Notes: generated by a model not told the origin, from the letters alone. A DNA stretch of 64,000 nt from an uncultured Ruminococcus sp. (GCA_949291125.1 CASEUJ010000018.1:141824-205823); one strand, 5' to 3'; shown: positions 43,323-53,083, counted from the first letter of the stretch. Numbers and translations are program-made.

Positions 43323-44233
43323 TATGCAAATACTCCTTCCAGGGTTTCGCAATTTTCACAGTTTTTCGCAGTCACGCCCTTGAGGGTCTTCTTTACAAGT
43401 CCCGTCAGAACGTTTTTCGGGCCGAATTCCACAAAGGTGTCAATGCCGTTTGCCTGCATTGCCGCAAGCTCATCGGTAAAGCGCACCGGCGAAACCATGT
43501 GTTCTGCCAGCGCTTTTGGCATATCAGAAAAGTCCGTGCGCACATCGCCTAAGACATTCGAATAGAATGGCACCTTCGGTTCATGGAACTGCACATTCTT
43601 TATAGCTTCGTAGAAAGCATCTGCCGCAGGCTGCATCAGCTTGGTGTGGAATGCACTCGCCACTGCAAGCGGTACAGCACGCGCCTTCTTGGCAGCACAG
43701 GCAGCAGCGGCACGTTCTACCGCGTCCTTTTCGCCGGCAATGACAGTTTGGACACTGGAGTTATAGTTAGCCGGCACCACATAGCCTTCCGTTTCTGCAC
43801 AGATCTGTTCTACCTCTGCCGGCGCCAGCTTTAAAATGGCACACATGGCGCCATCAGAGACCTGTGCTGCGGCTTCCATAGCTTCGGCACGCGCTTTGAT
43901 CACCCGGAAACCATCTTCGAATGACAGCATACCCGATGCCACCATGGCTGCATATTCGCCGAGTGAATGGCCGGCAACTGCATTGAAAGTGAAGCCCCGT
44001 TTTGTCGCAGCCTCTAAGCAGACCAGCGAAGTTGCCATAATTGCCGGCTGTGCGTAAATGGTTCGCGAAAGCGTCTGGGCATCTGCATCCGCCAGAATTG
44101 CATACAGATCAAATCCCAGTACCAGAGATGCGTCCTGTACAATGCGCTCCAGCGAAGCGTCCTGCTGCATCAGATCGAGTCCCATCTTTTCATATTGCGA
44201 TCCTTGACCAGAAAACAGTGCAATTGTTCCCAT
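43322..44233 (-). CDS. fabD: Malonyl-CoA:ACP transacylase
   Basis: 303 residues. F-S-G-Q-G-S-Q near the start, the nucleophile serine in G-H-S-L-G-E-Y near residue 90, and a late histidine in A-S-A-F-H-T-K. It loads malonate on ACP for fatty acid synthesis. In many Firmicutes fabD sits inside the fab operon; here it is transcribed away from fabH and leads aroE and aroK. GAGGAAGG precedes the start. Confidence 0.96.
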   Translation of the reverse strand: MGTIALFSGQGSQYEKMGLDLMQQDASLERIVQDASLVLGFDLYAILADADAQTLSRTIYAQPAIMATSLVCLEAATKRGFTFNAVAGHSLGEYAAMVASGMLSFEDGFRVIKARAEAMEAAAQVSDGAMCAILKLAPAEVEQICAETEGYVVPANYNSSVQTVIAGEKDAVERAAAACAAKKARAVPLAVASAFHTKLMQPAADAFYEAIKNVQFHEPKVPFYSNVLGDVRTDFSDMPKALAEHMVSPVRFTDELAAMQANGIDTFVEFGPKNVLTGLVKKTLKGVTAKNCENCETLEGVFA

Positions 44234-44259
44234 AGAAATCCTTCCTCTCTCATGGTTTT

Positions 44260-44364
44260 ATACAAAAGTGTACAAAACAAATATTAAAAATTTGTGCAAA
44301 AAATAGGATTTCTTCCTGCCGCTCCGAAAAACTTTCCGAGAATCATTGCAAAATGTGCAAAAAT
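44260..44364. promoter_or_regulatory. Repeated TRYACAAAA-type motifs between fabD and fabH
   Basis: TACAAAAG (44261) and TACAAAAC (44271) lie near the fabD side; TGCAAAAA (44295) is between; TGCAAAAT (44347) and TGCAAAAAT (44356) overlap the fabH promoter. Within each pair the copies are 9-10 bases apart, about one helix turn. They do not match the FapR consensus. A regulator site is an inference. Confidence 0.35.
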
Positions 44365-44374
44365 CTTATATAAT
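44346..44374 (+). promoter_or_regulatory. Promoter of the fab-acc operon
   Basis: TTGCAA (44346-44351), 17-base spacer, TATAAT (44369-44374), with a leader of about 115 bases before fabH. Confidence 0.75.
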
Positions 44375-44495
44375 AGAAAGTGTATCCTGTGACTGCAGGA
44401 ATCTATTTTTTGTCAGATACGACCAGAATGGTACGTTATCTATTATCATAACACAAAAAAGCGCATGTGACAAGAGGAACGGAGGAAATTTTTCC

Positions 44496-45503
44496 ATGGG
44501 TATTCGTGTTTTAGGGACAGGCAGCTATACGCCGGACTTTCAGGTGTCAAACGATGATATGGCAAAGATCGTTGAGACAAACGATGAGTGGATCCGAACC
44601 CGCACGGGCATAGGAACGCGTCATATCTCGGATGGCGAGCCGACGTGGTATATGGGTGCACAGGCGGCAAAGCGTGCCATTGAGGCGGCAGGCATCAAGC
44701 CAGACGAGATCGGGCTTTTGATCGATACTACCATTACGCCGGAATACTGCACCCCCTCCATGGCGTGTATCATCCAGCGCGAAGTCGGCGCCATGCAGGC
44801 GGCTTGCTTTGATCTAAATGCTGCATGTTCCGGATTTGTCTATGCCATGGACACGGCACATCGCTTTTTACAAACCGATCCACACATGAAGTATGTCCTT
44901 GTGGTGGCAAATGAAAGCTTGTCGAAAATCACTAACTACAGTGACCGATCGTCGTGCATTCTCTTCGGTGACGGCGCTGCGGCGGCAGTCATCGCATACG
45001 ACCCGGACGCCCTCTACACCAGTTACTTGGGCGCCGACGGCACAGGGGCAAAATATCTCTATGCCCACAGTGCCCTGCCACATTCGCCGTTTGTCAAGAC
45101 GGAACGTCTGGCACAGTATGATGACGGCATCGGCGCAGGACCGGAAGGCTGGGAACACACTATGCTTCAGGATGGTAGAGAAGTCTACAAGTTTGCCACC
45201 CACGCATTGGCAAAGGCGGCGACCCTTGCGGCGGAGAAGATCGGCTTTGACTTAAACGAACTGGACAAGATCGTGCCGCACCAGGCGAATATGCGTATCA
45301 TTGAAACGGCAATGAAATATCTCAAACAGCCCATGGAAAAGGTGATCACGAATATCGAGTTTCACGGCAACACCTCCAGCGCATCGATCCCGATCGCATT
45401 TGATGAGGCAATCCGGTCAGGCAAGATTACACACGGCGATAAGGTGTGTCTGGTGGGCTTTGGCGCAGGGCTGACTTATGCGGCGCTGATTATGGAATAT
45501 TGA
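44496..45503 (+). CDS. fabH: 3-oxoacyl-ACP synthase III
   Basis: 335 residues from the ATG at 44496 behind CGGAGG; the frame is open to 44346 but that lies inside the promoter. The catalytic triad is cysteine in L-N-A-A-C-S-G-F near 113, histidine in V-P-H-Q-A-N near 256 and asparagine in F-H-G-N-T-S near 286. It condenses a short acyl-CoA with malonyl-ACP to start fatty acids. First gene of the operon. Confidence 0.95.
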   Translation: MGIRVLGTGSYTPDFQVSNDDMAKIVETNDEWIRTRTGIGTRHISDGEPTWYMGAQAAKRAIEAAGIKPDEIGLLIDTTITPEYCTPSMACIIQREVGAMQAACFDLNAACSGFVYAMDTAHRFLQTDPHMKYVLVVANESLSKITNYSDRSSCILFGDGAAAAVIAYDPDALYTSYLGADGTGAKYLYAHSALPHSPFVKTERLAQYDDGIGAGPEGWEHTMLQDGREVYKFATHALAKAATLAAEKIGFDLNELDKIVPHQANMRIIETAMKYLKQPMEKVITNIEFHGNTSSASIPIAFDEAIRSGKITHGDKVCLVGFGAGLTYAALIMEY

Positions 45504-45550
45504 TCTAGTAGAAATAGTATCATAAATCGCAAACGAAAGGATGTTTTTGA

Positions 45551-46474
45551 ATGGAAACCAGAATCACAAAGTTGTTGGGGACGAAATACCCAATGATCCA
45601 GGGCGGCATGGCATGGATTGCAGAGAGCACACTGGCATCTGCAGTATCGAATGCCGGCGCTTTGGGACTCATTGCCGGCGGCAGCGCGCCGATCGACTAT
45701 CTGCGCGACCAGATCCGCATCTGCAAGTCCAAGACGGACAAACCCTTTGGCGTGAACATCATGCTCATGAGCCCGAACGCCGATGATCTGGCACAGCTGG
45801 TGATTGATGAAGGTGTGCCGATCGTCACCACTGGTGCCGGGAATCCGGGCAAATATATGGACGCATGGAAAAATGCCGGGATCAAGGTCATTCCAGTTGT
45901 ACCGTCCGTGGCGCTGGCAAAGCGCATGGAGCGTGCCGGAGCCGACGCACTGGTGGCAGAGGGCACCGAATCCGGCGGTCACATCGGCATGAACACGACC
46001 ATGTGCCTAGTTCCCCAGGTGGTGGACGCCGTAGACATCCCGGTCATTGCAGCCGGCGGTATTGCAGACGGCAGAGGGATTGCGGCGGCATTTATGCTCG
46101 GTGCAGAGGGCGTACAGCTCGGCACACGCTTTTTGGCGACAGACGAATGCCAGATTAGCGACAAGTATAAAGAGCTTGTCATTAAGGCAAAGGATACCGA
46201 CAACCAGATCACTGGCTTTTATTCCGGCAGCCCGTGCCGTGGCATCAAGACCAAGTACACCAAAAAGCTTCAGGCAATGGAAAAGGCGGCATGTCCGCCC
46301 GAGGACTTCGAGGCAATGACCGTTGGCTCGCTGCGAAAGGCTGTTGTGGATGGCAACGTGGAAGAGGGCTCATTCCTATGCGGTCTGATCGCCGGCATGA
46401 TACATGAGATCAAGCCGTGTAAAGATGTGATCGAAGAAATGTGGCAGCAGGCAGAAAAGCTGCTGGGCAAATAA
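45551..46474 (+). CDS. fabK: Enoyl-ACP reductase II, FMN-dependent
   Basis: 307 residues with the FabK/nitronate monooxygenase fold: P-M-I-Q-G-G-M-A-W-I near the start, the G-N-P-G-K loop, E-G-T-E-S-G-G-H-I-G near 137-146 and A-G-G-I-A-D-G-R near 172. In a fab operon this is the enoyl reductase that replaces FabI, as in streptococci and clostridia. Ribosome site AAAGGA. Confidence 0.94.
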   Translation: METRITKLLGTKYPMIQGGMAWIAESTLASAVSNAGALGLIAGGSAPIDYLRDQIRICKSKTDKPFGVNIMLMSPNADDLAQLVIDEGVPIVTTGAGNPGKYMDAWKNAGIKVIPVVPSVALAKRMERAGADALVAEGTESGGHIGMNTTMCLVPQVVDAVDIPVIAAGGIADGRGIAAAFMLGAEGVQLGTRFLATDECQISDKYKELVIKAKDTDNQITGFYSGSPCRGIKTKYTKKLQAMEKAACPPEDFEAMTVGSLRKAVVDGNVEEGSFLCGLIAGMIHEIKPCKDVIEEMWQQAEKLLGK

Positions 46475-46494
46475 ACGAATAGGAGAGTAAAATT

Positions 46495-47235
46495 ATGGCA
46501 ACAGCACTCATTACCGGCGCTTCTCAGGGCATCGGCGCATGCATCGCCGTTCGTCTGGCGAAGGATGGATACAATATCGCAATCAATCATTTTCCAAGTG
46601 ATTCCGATAAAGCAAACGCAGAAAATGTTGCGGCTCAGTGTCGCGAATTTGGCGTAGAGGCAGAGCTTTTTGCTGCAAATGTGGCAGACTATGCTCAGTG
46701 TGAAGAAATGGTTAAAGCCGTGAAAGACCGCTTTGGTACAATCGATGCTCTGGTCAACAACGCCGGCATCACCAAGGACGGTCTGATGGTTCGTATGTCG
46801 GAAGAACAGTACGACGCTGTGATTGCCGTCAACCAGAAGAGCGTATTCAACATGATGAAGCTGGTGGGCGCTATAATGATGCGCCAGCGTTCGGGCAAGA
46901 TCGTCAGCCTCGCCTCTGTTGCCGGACTCTATGGCAACCCGGGACAGATTAACTATGCCGCATCAAAGGCAGCGATCATCGGCATGACCAAGACCGTGGC
47001 AAAGGAACTCGGCGCACGGGGCATTACTGTCAACGCCGTAGCGCCGGGCTTTATCAAGACCCCGATGACCGATGCACTCACCGAAGAACAGCGCAAGAAA
47101 ATGCTCGATCTCGTGGCGATGAAGCGCTATGCAGAGCCGGAAGAAGTGGCAAGCGTGGTTTCATTTTTGTGTTCAGATGACGCAAGCTATGTCACCGGAC
47201 AGACCATCGAGATCTCTGGCGGACTGATGATGTAA
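46495..47235 (+). CDS. fabG: 3-oxoacyl-ACP reductase
   Basis: 246 residues. T-G-A-S-Q-G-I-G at 7-14, N-N-A-G near 90, Y-A-A-S-K near 152, and the end G-Q-T-I-E-I-S-G-G. It reduces beta-ketoacyl-ACP with NADPH. It starts 20 bases after fabK in the standard fabHKGF order. Confidence 0.96.
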   Translation: MATALITGASQGIGACIAVRLAKDGYNIAINHFPSDSDKANAENVAAQCREFGVEAELFAANVADYAQCEEMVKAVKDRFGTIDALVNNAGITKDGLMVRMSEEQYDAVIAVNQKSVFNMMKLVGAIMMRQRSGKIVSLASVAGLYGNPGQINYAASKAAIIGMTKTVAKELGARGITVNAVAPGFIKTPMTDALTEEQRKKMLDLVAMKRYAEPEEVASVVSFLCSDDASYVTGQTIEISGGLMM

Positions 47236-47321
47236 ATCTAATACAACGTTTTACGATATAAGACTTTTTACGATATCATGCAGAAAGGAGCTTGCCGCGC
47301 GTCGGCAGAGTGACAAACAAT

Positions 47322-48560
47322 ATGAAAAGAGTAGTAATTACCGGTATGGGCACCGTCAACCCATTGGGCAGTGACCTGGAAAAATTCTGGGACAATGTCA
47401 AGAAAGGAACGCTGGGCGTTTCCAAAATCGACGCATTCGACACCACAGAACTCGGCGTGAGCGTTGCCGGCATCATCCGCGACTTTGACCCTGCCGCATA
47501 TTTTGAACGCAAAGAGATCCGCCATATGGAGCGCTTTACTCAGATCGCGGTGGCGTCTGCCATTCAGGCACTGCGGGACAGCGGCAGTGACTTTAAGGAT
47601 CTGGACATCTATCGTCTCGGCGTGATCATCGGCTGCGGCATTGGCGGCATTGGTCGCATTGAAGAAGAACACGACAAGTATAAGGCAAAAGGACCGGGAC
47701 GTATCTCGCCGTTCTTTGTGCCGATGATGATTGGCAATATGGCGGCAGGTCAGGTGGCAATCCACACGGGATTCCGGGGCGACAACTTCTGCACCACCAC
47801 CGCCTGTGCATCCTCGACCCACGCAGTGGGGGAGGCGTTCCGCAAGATCAAGGACGGCTATCTGGATGTCTGCCTTGCCGGCGGTAGTGAATCAACCATC
47901 ACTGAATTCACCCTCGGCGGATTCCGCACGATGAAGGCACTGTCCACCACCGAAGATCCAGCGAAGGCATCCATCCCCTTTGACAAGAACCGAAACGGCT
48001 TTGTATTGGGCGAAGGTGCAGGGGTGCTTGTGCTCGAAGAATATGAACACGCCAAGGCACGCGGTGCGAAGATCTATGCGGAGATTGCTGGCTATGGCGC
48101 AACGTGCGACGCATACCACATGACGGCTCCCGCAGAAGAGTGTGGTGCATCGTCCCGGGCGATGATCAATGCCTACAAGGAAGCGGGGCTCAAGCCAGAG
48201 GGCATCGACTATATCAACGCCCACGGAACCTCCACGCACTTAAACGATATGCTGGAGACCAAGGCGATCAAGATTGCGCTGGGTGAGGAACAGGCTCATA
48301 AAGTGAAGATCAATTCCACCAAATCCATGACCGGTCATATGTTGGGTGGCACGGGTGCAGTCGAGGCAATCGTATCAGCGCTGACCATTTACCATGGCTT
48401 TGTCCACCAAACCATCGGCTTTACCACACCTGATCCGGAATGCGACCTAGACTATTGCGTCAACGGGCCAGTAGAAATGGAAGTCAAGGCGGCGCTGTCC
48501 AATTCGTTGGGCTTTGGCGGTCATAATGCGACGCTGTGCCTGAAACAGTATGTGGATTGA
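47322..48560 (+). CDS. fabF: 3-oxoacyl-ACP synthase II
   Basis: 412 residues from the ATG at 47322. The site before it is weak (GAGTGA); a good AGAAAGGAG lies 32 bases upstream but no start codon fits it well. The active residues are cysteine in T-A-C-A-S-S near 164, histidine in N-A-H-G-T-S near 305 and histidine in M-T-G-H-M-L near 341. It elongates acyl-ACP. Confidence 0.94.
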   Translation: MKRVVITGMGTVNPLGSDLEKFWDNVKKGTLGVSKIDAFDTTELGVSVAGIIRDFDPAAYFERKEIRHMERFTQIAVASAIQALRDSGSDFKDLDIYRLGVIIGCGIGGIGRIEEEHDKYKAKGPGRISPFFVPMMIGNMAAGQVAIHTGFRGDNFCTTTACASSTHAVGEAFRKIKDGYLDVCLAGGSESTITEFTLGGFRTMKALSTTEDPAKASIPFDKNRNGFVLGEGAGVLVLEEYEHAKARGAKIYAEIAGYGATCDAYHMTAPAEECGASSRAMINAYKEAGLKPEGIDYINAHGTSTHLNDMLETKAIKIALGEEQAHKVKINSTKSMTGHMLGGTGAVEAIVSALTIYHGFVHQTIGFTTPDPECDLDYCVNGPVEMEVKAALSNSLGFGGHNATLCLKQYVD

Positions 48561-48574
48561 GGAGGAATCGGAAT

Positions 48575-49030
48575 ATGAGTGATAAAAACTATGGCGGCGT
48601 AAATATAGAAGCAGCAAAAGCTTTGGCGGAAATAGTGGCGGAAAAGAATCTGGGCGAAATTACTATCGTTGCTGGCAATTGTACGATTACCGTAAAAGGC
48701 AAAAAATGTCCGCCGCCGATGATGATGTCGCCGGCAATGCCGTCTGCACCCCAGCAGTCCGAGCCGGCGACAGATACAAAGGCAGAAGTGCCTCAAGGCA
48801 AAGTTGTCAAAGCACCGATCGTCGGGACATTTTATGCCGCACCTGCACCGGATCAACCTCCCTTTGTACAGGTGGGTGATACAGTAAAAAAGGGCGATGT
48901 AATTCTGATCATCGAATCTATGAAGCTGATGAACGAAGTCACCAGCGATGTGGACGGCGTTGTCAAAGAAATTCTTGTGAAAAATAGCGAAGCAGTCGAA
49001 TATGACCAGCCGCTGATGATTCTCGCATAA
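48575..49030 (+). CDS. accB: Biotin carboxyl carrier protein of acetyl-CoA carboxylase
   Basis: 151 residues from the ATG at 48575 behind GGAGG. An N-terminal helical segment, a Pro/Met/Ala-rich linker (about 40-70) and a biotinyl domain with E-S-M-K-L-M near 115; the lysine takes biotin. The usual motif is E-A-M-K-M or E-S-M-K-L, so this is within range. It carries the carboxyl group between AccC and AccAD. Confidence 0.95.
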   Translation: MSDKNYGGVNIEAAKALAEIVAEKNLGEITIVAGNCTITVKGKKCPPPMMMSPAMPSAPQQSEPATDTKAEVPQGKVVKAPIVGTFYAAPAPDQPPFVQVGDTVKKGDVILIIESMKLMNEVTSDVDGVVKEILVKNSEAVEYDQPLMILA

Positions 49031-49056
49031 ATCACACATCTAAAAGGAGTACAGAT

Positions 49057-49494
49057 ATGGCAGAAGTATTGCTGAATAAGGAACAGATCAAAGAGATCAT
49101 TCCGCATCGCGACCCTTTTCTCCTCATCGATGAGGTTCTGGAGATGGAAGTGGGCAAACGCGTTGTGGCGCGCAAATATATCAAGGAAGATGACTTCTGG
49201 TTCAAAGGGCACTTTCCGGAAAAGCCGGTGACGCCGGGCGTTCTCATGGTAGAAATGCTCGCACAGGCGGGCGCCGTTTGCATCCTGTCCCAGCCGGAAT
49301 TCAAGGGTAAGATCGCCCTCTTTGCCGGTATCGATAAGGCGAAGTTCCGCAGACAGGTTGTACCGGGGGATGTCCTCGACCTGACTGTAGAAATCATTGC
49401 ACAGCGCGGCCCGATGGGCGTCGGCAAAGCAGAGGCATCTGTGGGCGGCAAGCGCGCGGTCAGCTGTGAGATCAAATTCGCCGTAGAGCAGTAA
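49057..49494 (+). CDS. fabZ: 3-hydroxyacyl-ACP dehydratase
   Basis: 145 residues with I-P-H-R-D-P-F-L-L near 14 and the active-site region G-H-F-P-E-K-P-V-T-P-G-V-L near 50, including the catalytic histidine and later glutamate. It dehydrates 3-hydroxyacyl-ACP. Ribosome site AAAGGAG. Confidence 0.96.
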   Translation: MAEVLLNKEQIKEIIPHRDPFLLIDEVLEMEVGKRVVARKYIKEDDFWFKGHFPEKPVTPGVLMVEMLAQAGAVCILSQPEFKGKIALFAGIDKAKFRRQVVPGDVLDLTVEIIAQRGPMGVGKAEASVGGKRAVSCEIKFAVEQ

Positions 49495-49506
49495 GGCGGC
49501 GGCGAT

Positions 49507-50859
49507 ATGTTTAAGAAAGTATTGATTGCAAACCGCGGTGAAATTGCCGTGCGGATCATCCGCGCCTGCCGCGAAGCAGGACTTCAGTGCGTGACGGTCT
49601 ATTCGACGGCAGATCGCTCGGCTCTTCACGCAGAAATCGCGGATGAGTCCGTCTGCATCGGTCCGCCGGCGGTATCGGAGAGCTATCTCAATCAGGCTGC
49701 CCTGATTGAGGCGTGTAAAAACACTGGCGCGACGGCGCTGCATCCGGGCTTTGGATTTTTGTCGGAGAATGCAGAGTTTGCAAAGCTCTGCGCTGAAAAC
49801 GGCATCACCTTCATTGGGCCGTCTCCAGAGTCGATCTCGATGCTTGGGGATAAGGCGCACGCCAAAGAGACCATGAAGGCGGCAGGCGTGCCGGTTGTGC
49901 CGGGTTCGGATGGCGCCGTTTCTTCCATCGAAGAGGCCAAGAAAATTGCCGCAGAAATCGGCTATCCGGTGCTGGTGAAGGCATCTGCCGGCGGCGGCGG
50001 ACGCGGCATCCGGCGCGTTGACCGCGAGGATCAGCTCGAAGAGCAGATGCTGGTGGCAAAGGAAGAAGCACGCAAATTCTTCGGCAACGATGATATCTAT
50101 CTCGAAAAGCTCATCGTCGGTCCACACCATGTGGAGATTCAGATCATTGCCGACCAGATGGGCAATACTGTGGCGCTGGGCGAACGCGATTGCAGCATGC
50201 AGCGGCGCAACCAGAAGGTACTCGAAGAAAGCCCGAGTCCCTTGATGACCCCAGAGCTTCGAGACGCCATGCAGCATGCGGCGGTACGTGCCGCAAAGGC
50301 ATGCGGCTATTACAATGCCGGGACAATTGAATTTCTGGTGGATGACGACCGCAACTTCTACTTCATGGAGATGAACACGCGGATTCAGGTGGAACACCCG
50401 GTTACCGAATGGGTGACTGGTATCGATCTGGTACAGACCCAGCTCTTAGTGGCACAGGGAAAGCCCCTGCCGTTTACGCAGGACGATATTGAAATTCGCG
50501 GCCATGCGATAGAATGCCGCATTAACGCCGAAGATCCGGCACAGGACTTCCGGCCGTCGCCGGGCACGATCCGTTCGCTGCACATTCCGGGCGGACCGGG
50601 CGTGCGCGTGGACAGCGCGGTGTATCAGGGCTATACCATTCCGCCGTATTACGACTCCATGATCGCAAAGCTCATTGTCCACGCCCCCACACGCGCCGAG
50701 GCGATTATGAAAATGCGCTGGGCACTGGCTGAATTTATCGTCGATGGCATCGAAACCAACATCGATTTCCAGCTACGGTTGATCAAGAATAAGGACTTTG
50801 AGGCTGGTACATATGATAATACATTCCTGGAAACATTTCTAAAGGAACAAAAACAATAG
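49507..50859 (+). CDS. accC: Biotin carboxylase of acetyl-CoA carboxylase
   Basis: 450 residues. Order: biotin carboxylase N-terminal domain (L-I-A-N-R-G-E-I-A), ATP-grasp domain with a glycine-rich A-S-A-G-G-G-G-R-G loop near 162 and M-N-T-R-I-Q-V-E-H near 290, then the C-terminal domain. It carboxylates the biotin on AccB with bicarbonate and ATP. It starts 12 bases after fabZ. Confidence 0.97.
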   Translation: MFKKVLIANRGEIAVRIIRACREAGLQCVTVYSTADRSALHAEIADESVCIGPPAVSESYLNQAALIEACKNTGATALHPGFGFLSENAEFAKLCAENGITFIGPSPESISMLGDKAHAKETMKAAGVPVVPGSDGAVSSIEEAKKIAAEIGYPVLVKASAGGGGRGIRRVDREDQLEEQMLVAKEEARKFFGNDDIYLEKLIVGPHHVEIQIIADQMGNTVALGERDCSMQRRNQKVLEESPSPLMTPELRDAMQHAAVRAAKACGYYNAGTIEFLVDDDRNFYFMEMNTRIQVEHPVTEWVTGIDLVQTQLLVAQGKPLPFTQDDIEIRGHAIECRINAEDPAQDFRPSPGTIRSLHIPGGPGVRVDSAVYQGYTIPPYYDSMIAKLIVHAPTRAEAIMKMRWALAEFIVDGIETNIDFQLRLIKNKDFEAGTYDNTFLETFLKEQKQ

Positions 50860-50899
50860 ATTTGCAAAAATATGCAGAAAGTAGGGTGAGAAAAGTAAT

Positions 50900-51754
50900 A
50901 TGGCGTTAGAAGATTTGTTCAAAACGGTCACAAAGCGGTTTAACGACGACACACCAGATGAACACGAGCCGATGTTCAAGTGTCCGCGCTGTCAGCAATC
51001 TGTGCCGGAGAGCCGGTTTCAAGAGCTGAACAAGGTCTGCCCGAACTGCAACTATCATGCCAGACTGACGGCGAACGAGCGGATGCGGCTCACGGTGGAC
51101 AGCGGTTCGTTTGTGGAATATGACGCAACACTGCACAGCGCCGATCCGCTGGAATTCCCGGGCTATGCCAAAAAGCTGGAAACACTTCAAACCATGACGG
51201 GGCTGCGCGATGCGGTGATCACCGGAGAATGCACCATCAAGGGCTCGCGCACCGTAATCATCATCATGGATTCCCACTTCATGATGGCATCGATGGGCAG
51301 CGTTGTCGGCGAAAAGATCACACGTGCTTTTGAAACGGCAACGGAAAAGAGATTGCCAGTCGTGGCGTTCACCGCCTCTGGCGGCGCCCGCATGCAGGAG
51401 GGTATCTTGTCGCTGATGCAAATGGCAAAAACCTCCGGCGCAGTGGCACGCCATAATGAAGCAGGATTGTTGTATCTGACCGTTATGACCGACCCAACAA
51501 CCGGCGGCGTAACGGCGTCCTTTGCCTCGCTGGGCGATATCATTATCGCCGAGCCAAAAGTACTCATCGGCTTTGCCGGGCGGCGCGTCATTGAGGGGAC
51601 GATCCGCCAGCGACTGCCCGATGACTTCCAGCTGGCAGAATTTTTGCAGAAAAAAGGTTTTGTCGATATGATCGTGGAACGCCGGAGCATGCGCAGTACG
51701 CTTTCACACCTGCTCAAGCTCCATGGCTATGAAAAAGAGAGCGGAGGTGTGTAA
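50900..51754 (+). CDS. accD: Acetyl-CoA carboxylase carboxyltransferase beta subunit
   Basis: 284 residues. An N-terminal zinc ribbon C-P-R-C...C-P-N-C (about 25-48) precedes the crotonase-type carboxyltransferase domain with S-G-G-A-R-M-Q-E-G near 155 and T-T-G-G-V-T-A near 200. It partners AccA. The stop is 2 bases before the accA start. Confidence 0.96.
   Translation: MALEDLFKTVTKRFNDDTPDEHEPMFKCPRCQQSVPESRFQELNKVCPNCNYHARLTANERMRLTVDSGSFVEYDATLHSADPLEFPGYAKKLETLQTMTGLRDAVITGECTIKGSRTVIIIMDSHFMMASMGSVVGEKITRAFETATEKRLPVVAFTASGGARMQEGILSLMQMAKTSGAVARHNEAGLLYLTVMTDPTTGGVTASFASLGDIIIAEPKVLIGFAGRRVIEGTIRQRLPDDFQLAEFLQKKGFVDMIVERRSMRSTLSHLLKLHGYEKESGGV
51743..51747 (+). promoter_or_regulatory. 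Ribosome site deciding the TTG start of accA
   Basis: GGAGG ends 9 bases before a TTG at 51757; the next in-frame ATG (51763) would be 15 bases away. Confidence 0.6.
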
Positions 51755-51756
51755 CG

Positions 51757-52581
51757 TTGGAAATGGAACAGCAAAAACAACACCGCAGCGCGTGGGAACG
51801 CCAGCTGCTCATTCGTGACAAAAACCGTCCGACGGTACGCGACTATATCCCGCGGATCTTCACCGATTTTTACGAGATGCATGGCGACCGTTATTTTGGC
51901 GATGATGGGGCGATCATCGGTGGCATCGGACGACTAAACGGGATACCGGTCACCGTTGTGGCACAGGTCAAGGGGCGCAACCTCAAGGAAAACAAAGAGT
52001 CAAACTTTGCCATGCCCCACCCCGAGGGCTACCGCAAGGCACTGCGCCTGGCACATCAGGCAGAAAAGTTTCACCGGCCGGTGATCTGTCTGATTGACAC
52101 GCCGGGTGCATTCTGCGGCATTGAGGCGGAAGAGCGCGGACAGGGCGAGGCGATCGCACGCAACATTGCGGAGTTTATGATGTTGAAAACGCCGGTGATC
52201 TCAGTAGTGCTCGGCGAAGCAGGAAGCGGTGGTGCACTGGCGCTTGGCGTATGTGATGCGCTTGCAATGCTGGAAAACGCACTCTATTCCGTCATCTCTC
52301 CGCGTGGTGCGGCATCCATTCTCTGGAAAGATGCATCCCGCGAACAGGAGGCGTGCGAAGTATTGAAACTGACGGCAGAGGATATGCTGGAATTCGGCGT
52401 GGCAGAAGCGATCATTTCCGAACCGCCTGGCGGCGCACAGTGCGATATAGACAAAATTGCAGAAAATTTGAAGGAATATTTGGTGAAAACGTTAGCAGAA
52501 AAATTGCAAAAAGATATTGACGTTTTGCAAAAAGAACGGTATACTAAGTTTAGGAAAATCGGCGTCTTTTTGGAAGACTGA
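51757..52581 (+). CDS. accA: Acetyl-CoA carboxylase carboxyltransferase alpha subunit
   Basis: 274 residues, probably starting with TTG. R-P-T-V-R-D-Y near 26, H-G-D-R-Y-F-G-D-D near 44, the K-G-R-N-L-K-E-N-K loop, I-D-T-P-G-A-F-C-G near 112 and E-A-G-S-G-G-A near 150 are diagnostic. With AccD it moves the carboxyl group to acetyl-CoA. It is coupled to accD by a 2-base gap. Confidence 0.96.
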   Translation: MEMEQQKQHRSAWERQLLIRDKNRPTVRDYIPRIFTDFYEMHGDRYFGDDGAIIGGIGRLNGIPVTVVAQVKGRNLKENKESNFAMPHPEGYRKALRLAHQAEKFHRPVICLIDTPGAFCGIEAEERGQGEAIARNIAEFMMLKTPVISVVLGEAGSGGALALGVCDALAMLENALYSVISPRGAASILWKDASREQEACEVLKLTAEDMLEFGVAEAIISEPPGGAQCDIDKIAENLKEYLVKTLAEKLQKDIDVLQKERYTKFRKIGVFLED

Positions 52582-52686
52582 AAAACGTCGGGTTTCATGG
52601 GTGCGCTGGATATCAGGTGTACTCACGACAGTGCCGTCCGATTTGGTGGGGCGGTGCGGAATAAATCAATTTGGAGGAAAGAAACA

Positions 52687-52926
52687 ATGGCAAAAGAAGA
52701 AATTTTTGAAAAGCTCAAGGAATTGGTCGTAGACCAGCTTGGCGTAGAAGAAGACGAAGTGACACTTGAAGCGAACATCCAAGATGATCTGGGCGCAGAT
52801 TCGCTTGATATCGTCGATCTCGTGATGTCGGTTGAAGAAGAATTCGGCGTAAAGATCGCAGACGAAGAGCTGGAGAACATGAAGACCGTTGGCGATATGG
52901 TTGATTACATCGTGAATAACGACTGA
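52687..52926 (+). CDS. acpP: Acyl carrier protein
   Basis: 79 residues from the ATG at 52687 behind TTTGGAGG. The phosphopantetheine site is the serine in G-A-D-S-L-D near residue 37. The acidic helices are typical. It is the last gene of the operon, 105 bases after accA, followed by a strong terminator. Confidence 0.96.
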   Translation: MAKEEIFEKLKELVVDQLGVEEDEVTLEANIQDDLGADSLDIVDLVMSVEEEFGVKIADEELENMKTVGDMVDYIVNND

Positions 52927-52953
52927 TCGTCTGCTGTATGAAAGCTGACTGAG

Positions 52954-52993
52954 CCGAAGATGCACACAACGATGCATCTTCGGTTTTTTGTTT
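52954..52993 (+). terminator. Terminator of the fab-acc operon
   Basis: CCGAAGATGCA (52954-52964) pairs perfectly with TGCATCTTCGG (52973-52983), followed by TTTTTTGTTTT. Confidence 0.92.
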
Positions 52994-53054
52994 TGGAATC
53001 GATATCTCTATTCTTTTACACTCCTCTGCTGTATAAAATACGTGTCATCTTCGG

Positions 53055-53083
53055 TTGACTTTTTTCATAAAATCAGTTATAAT
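53055..53083 (+). promoter_or_regulatory. Promoter of the glycosyltransferase cluster
   Basis: TTGACT (53055-53060), 17-base spacer, TATAAT (53078-53083). Confidence 0.8.

Noticed and set aside
48853-50397. A 514-residue open frame on the minus strand
   Set aside because: It lies antisense to accC, accB and fabZ, has no ribosome site, and its composition is that of a shadow of GC-rich coding DNA.
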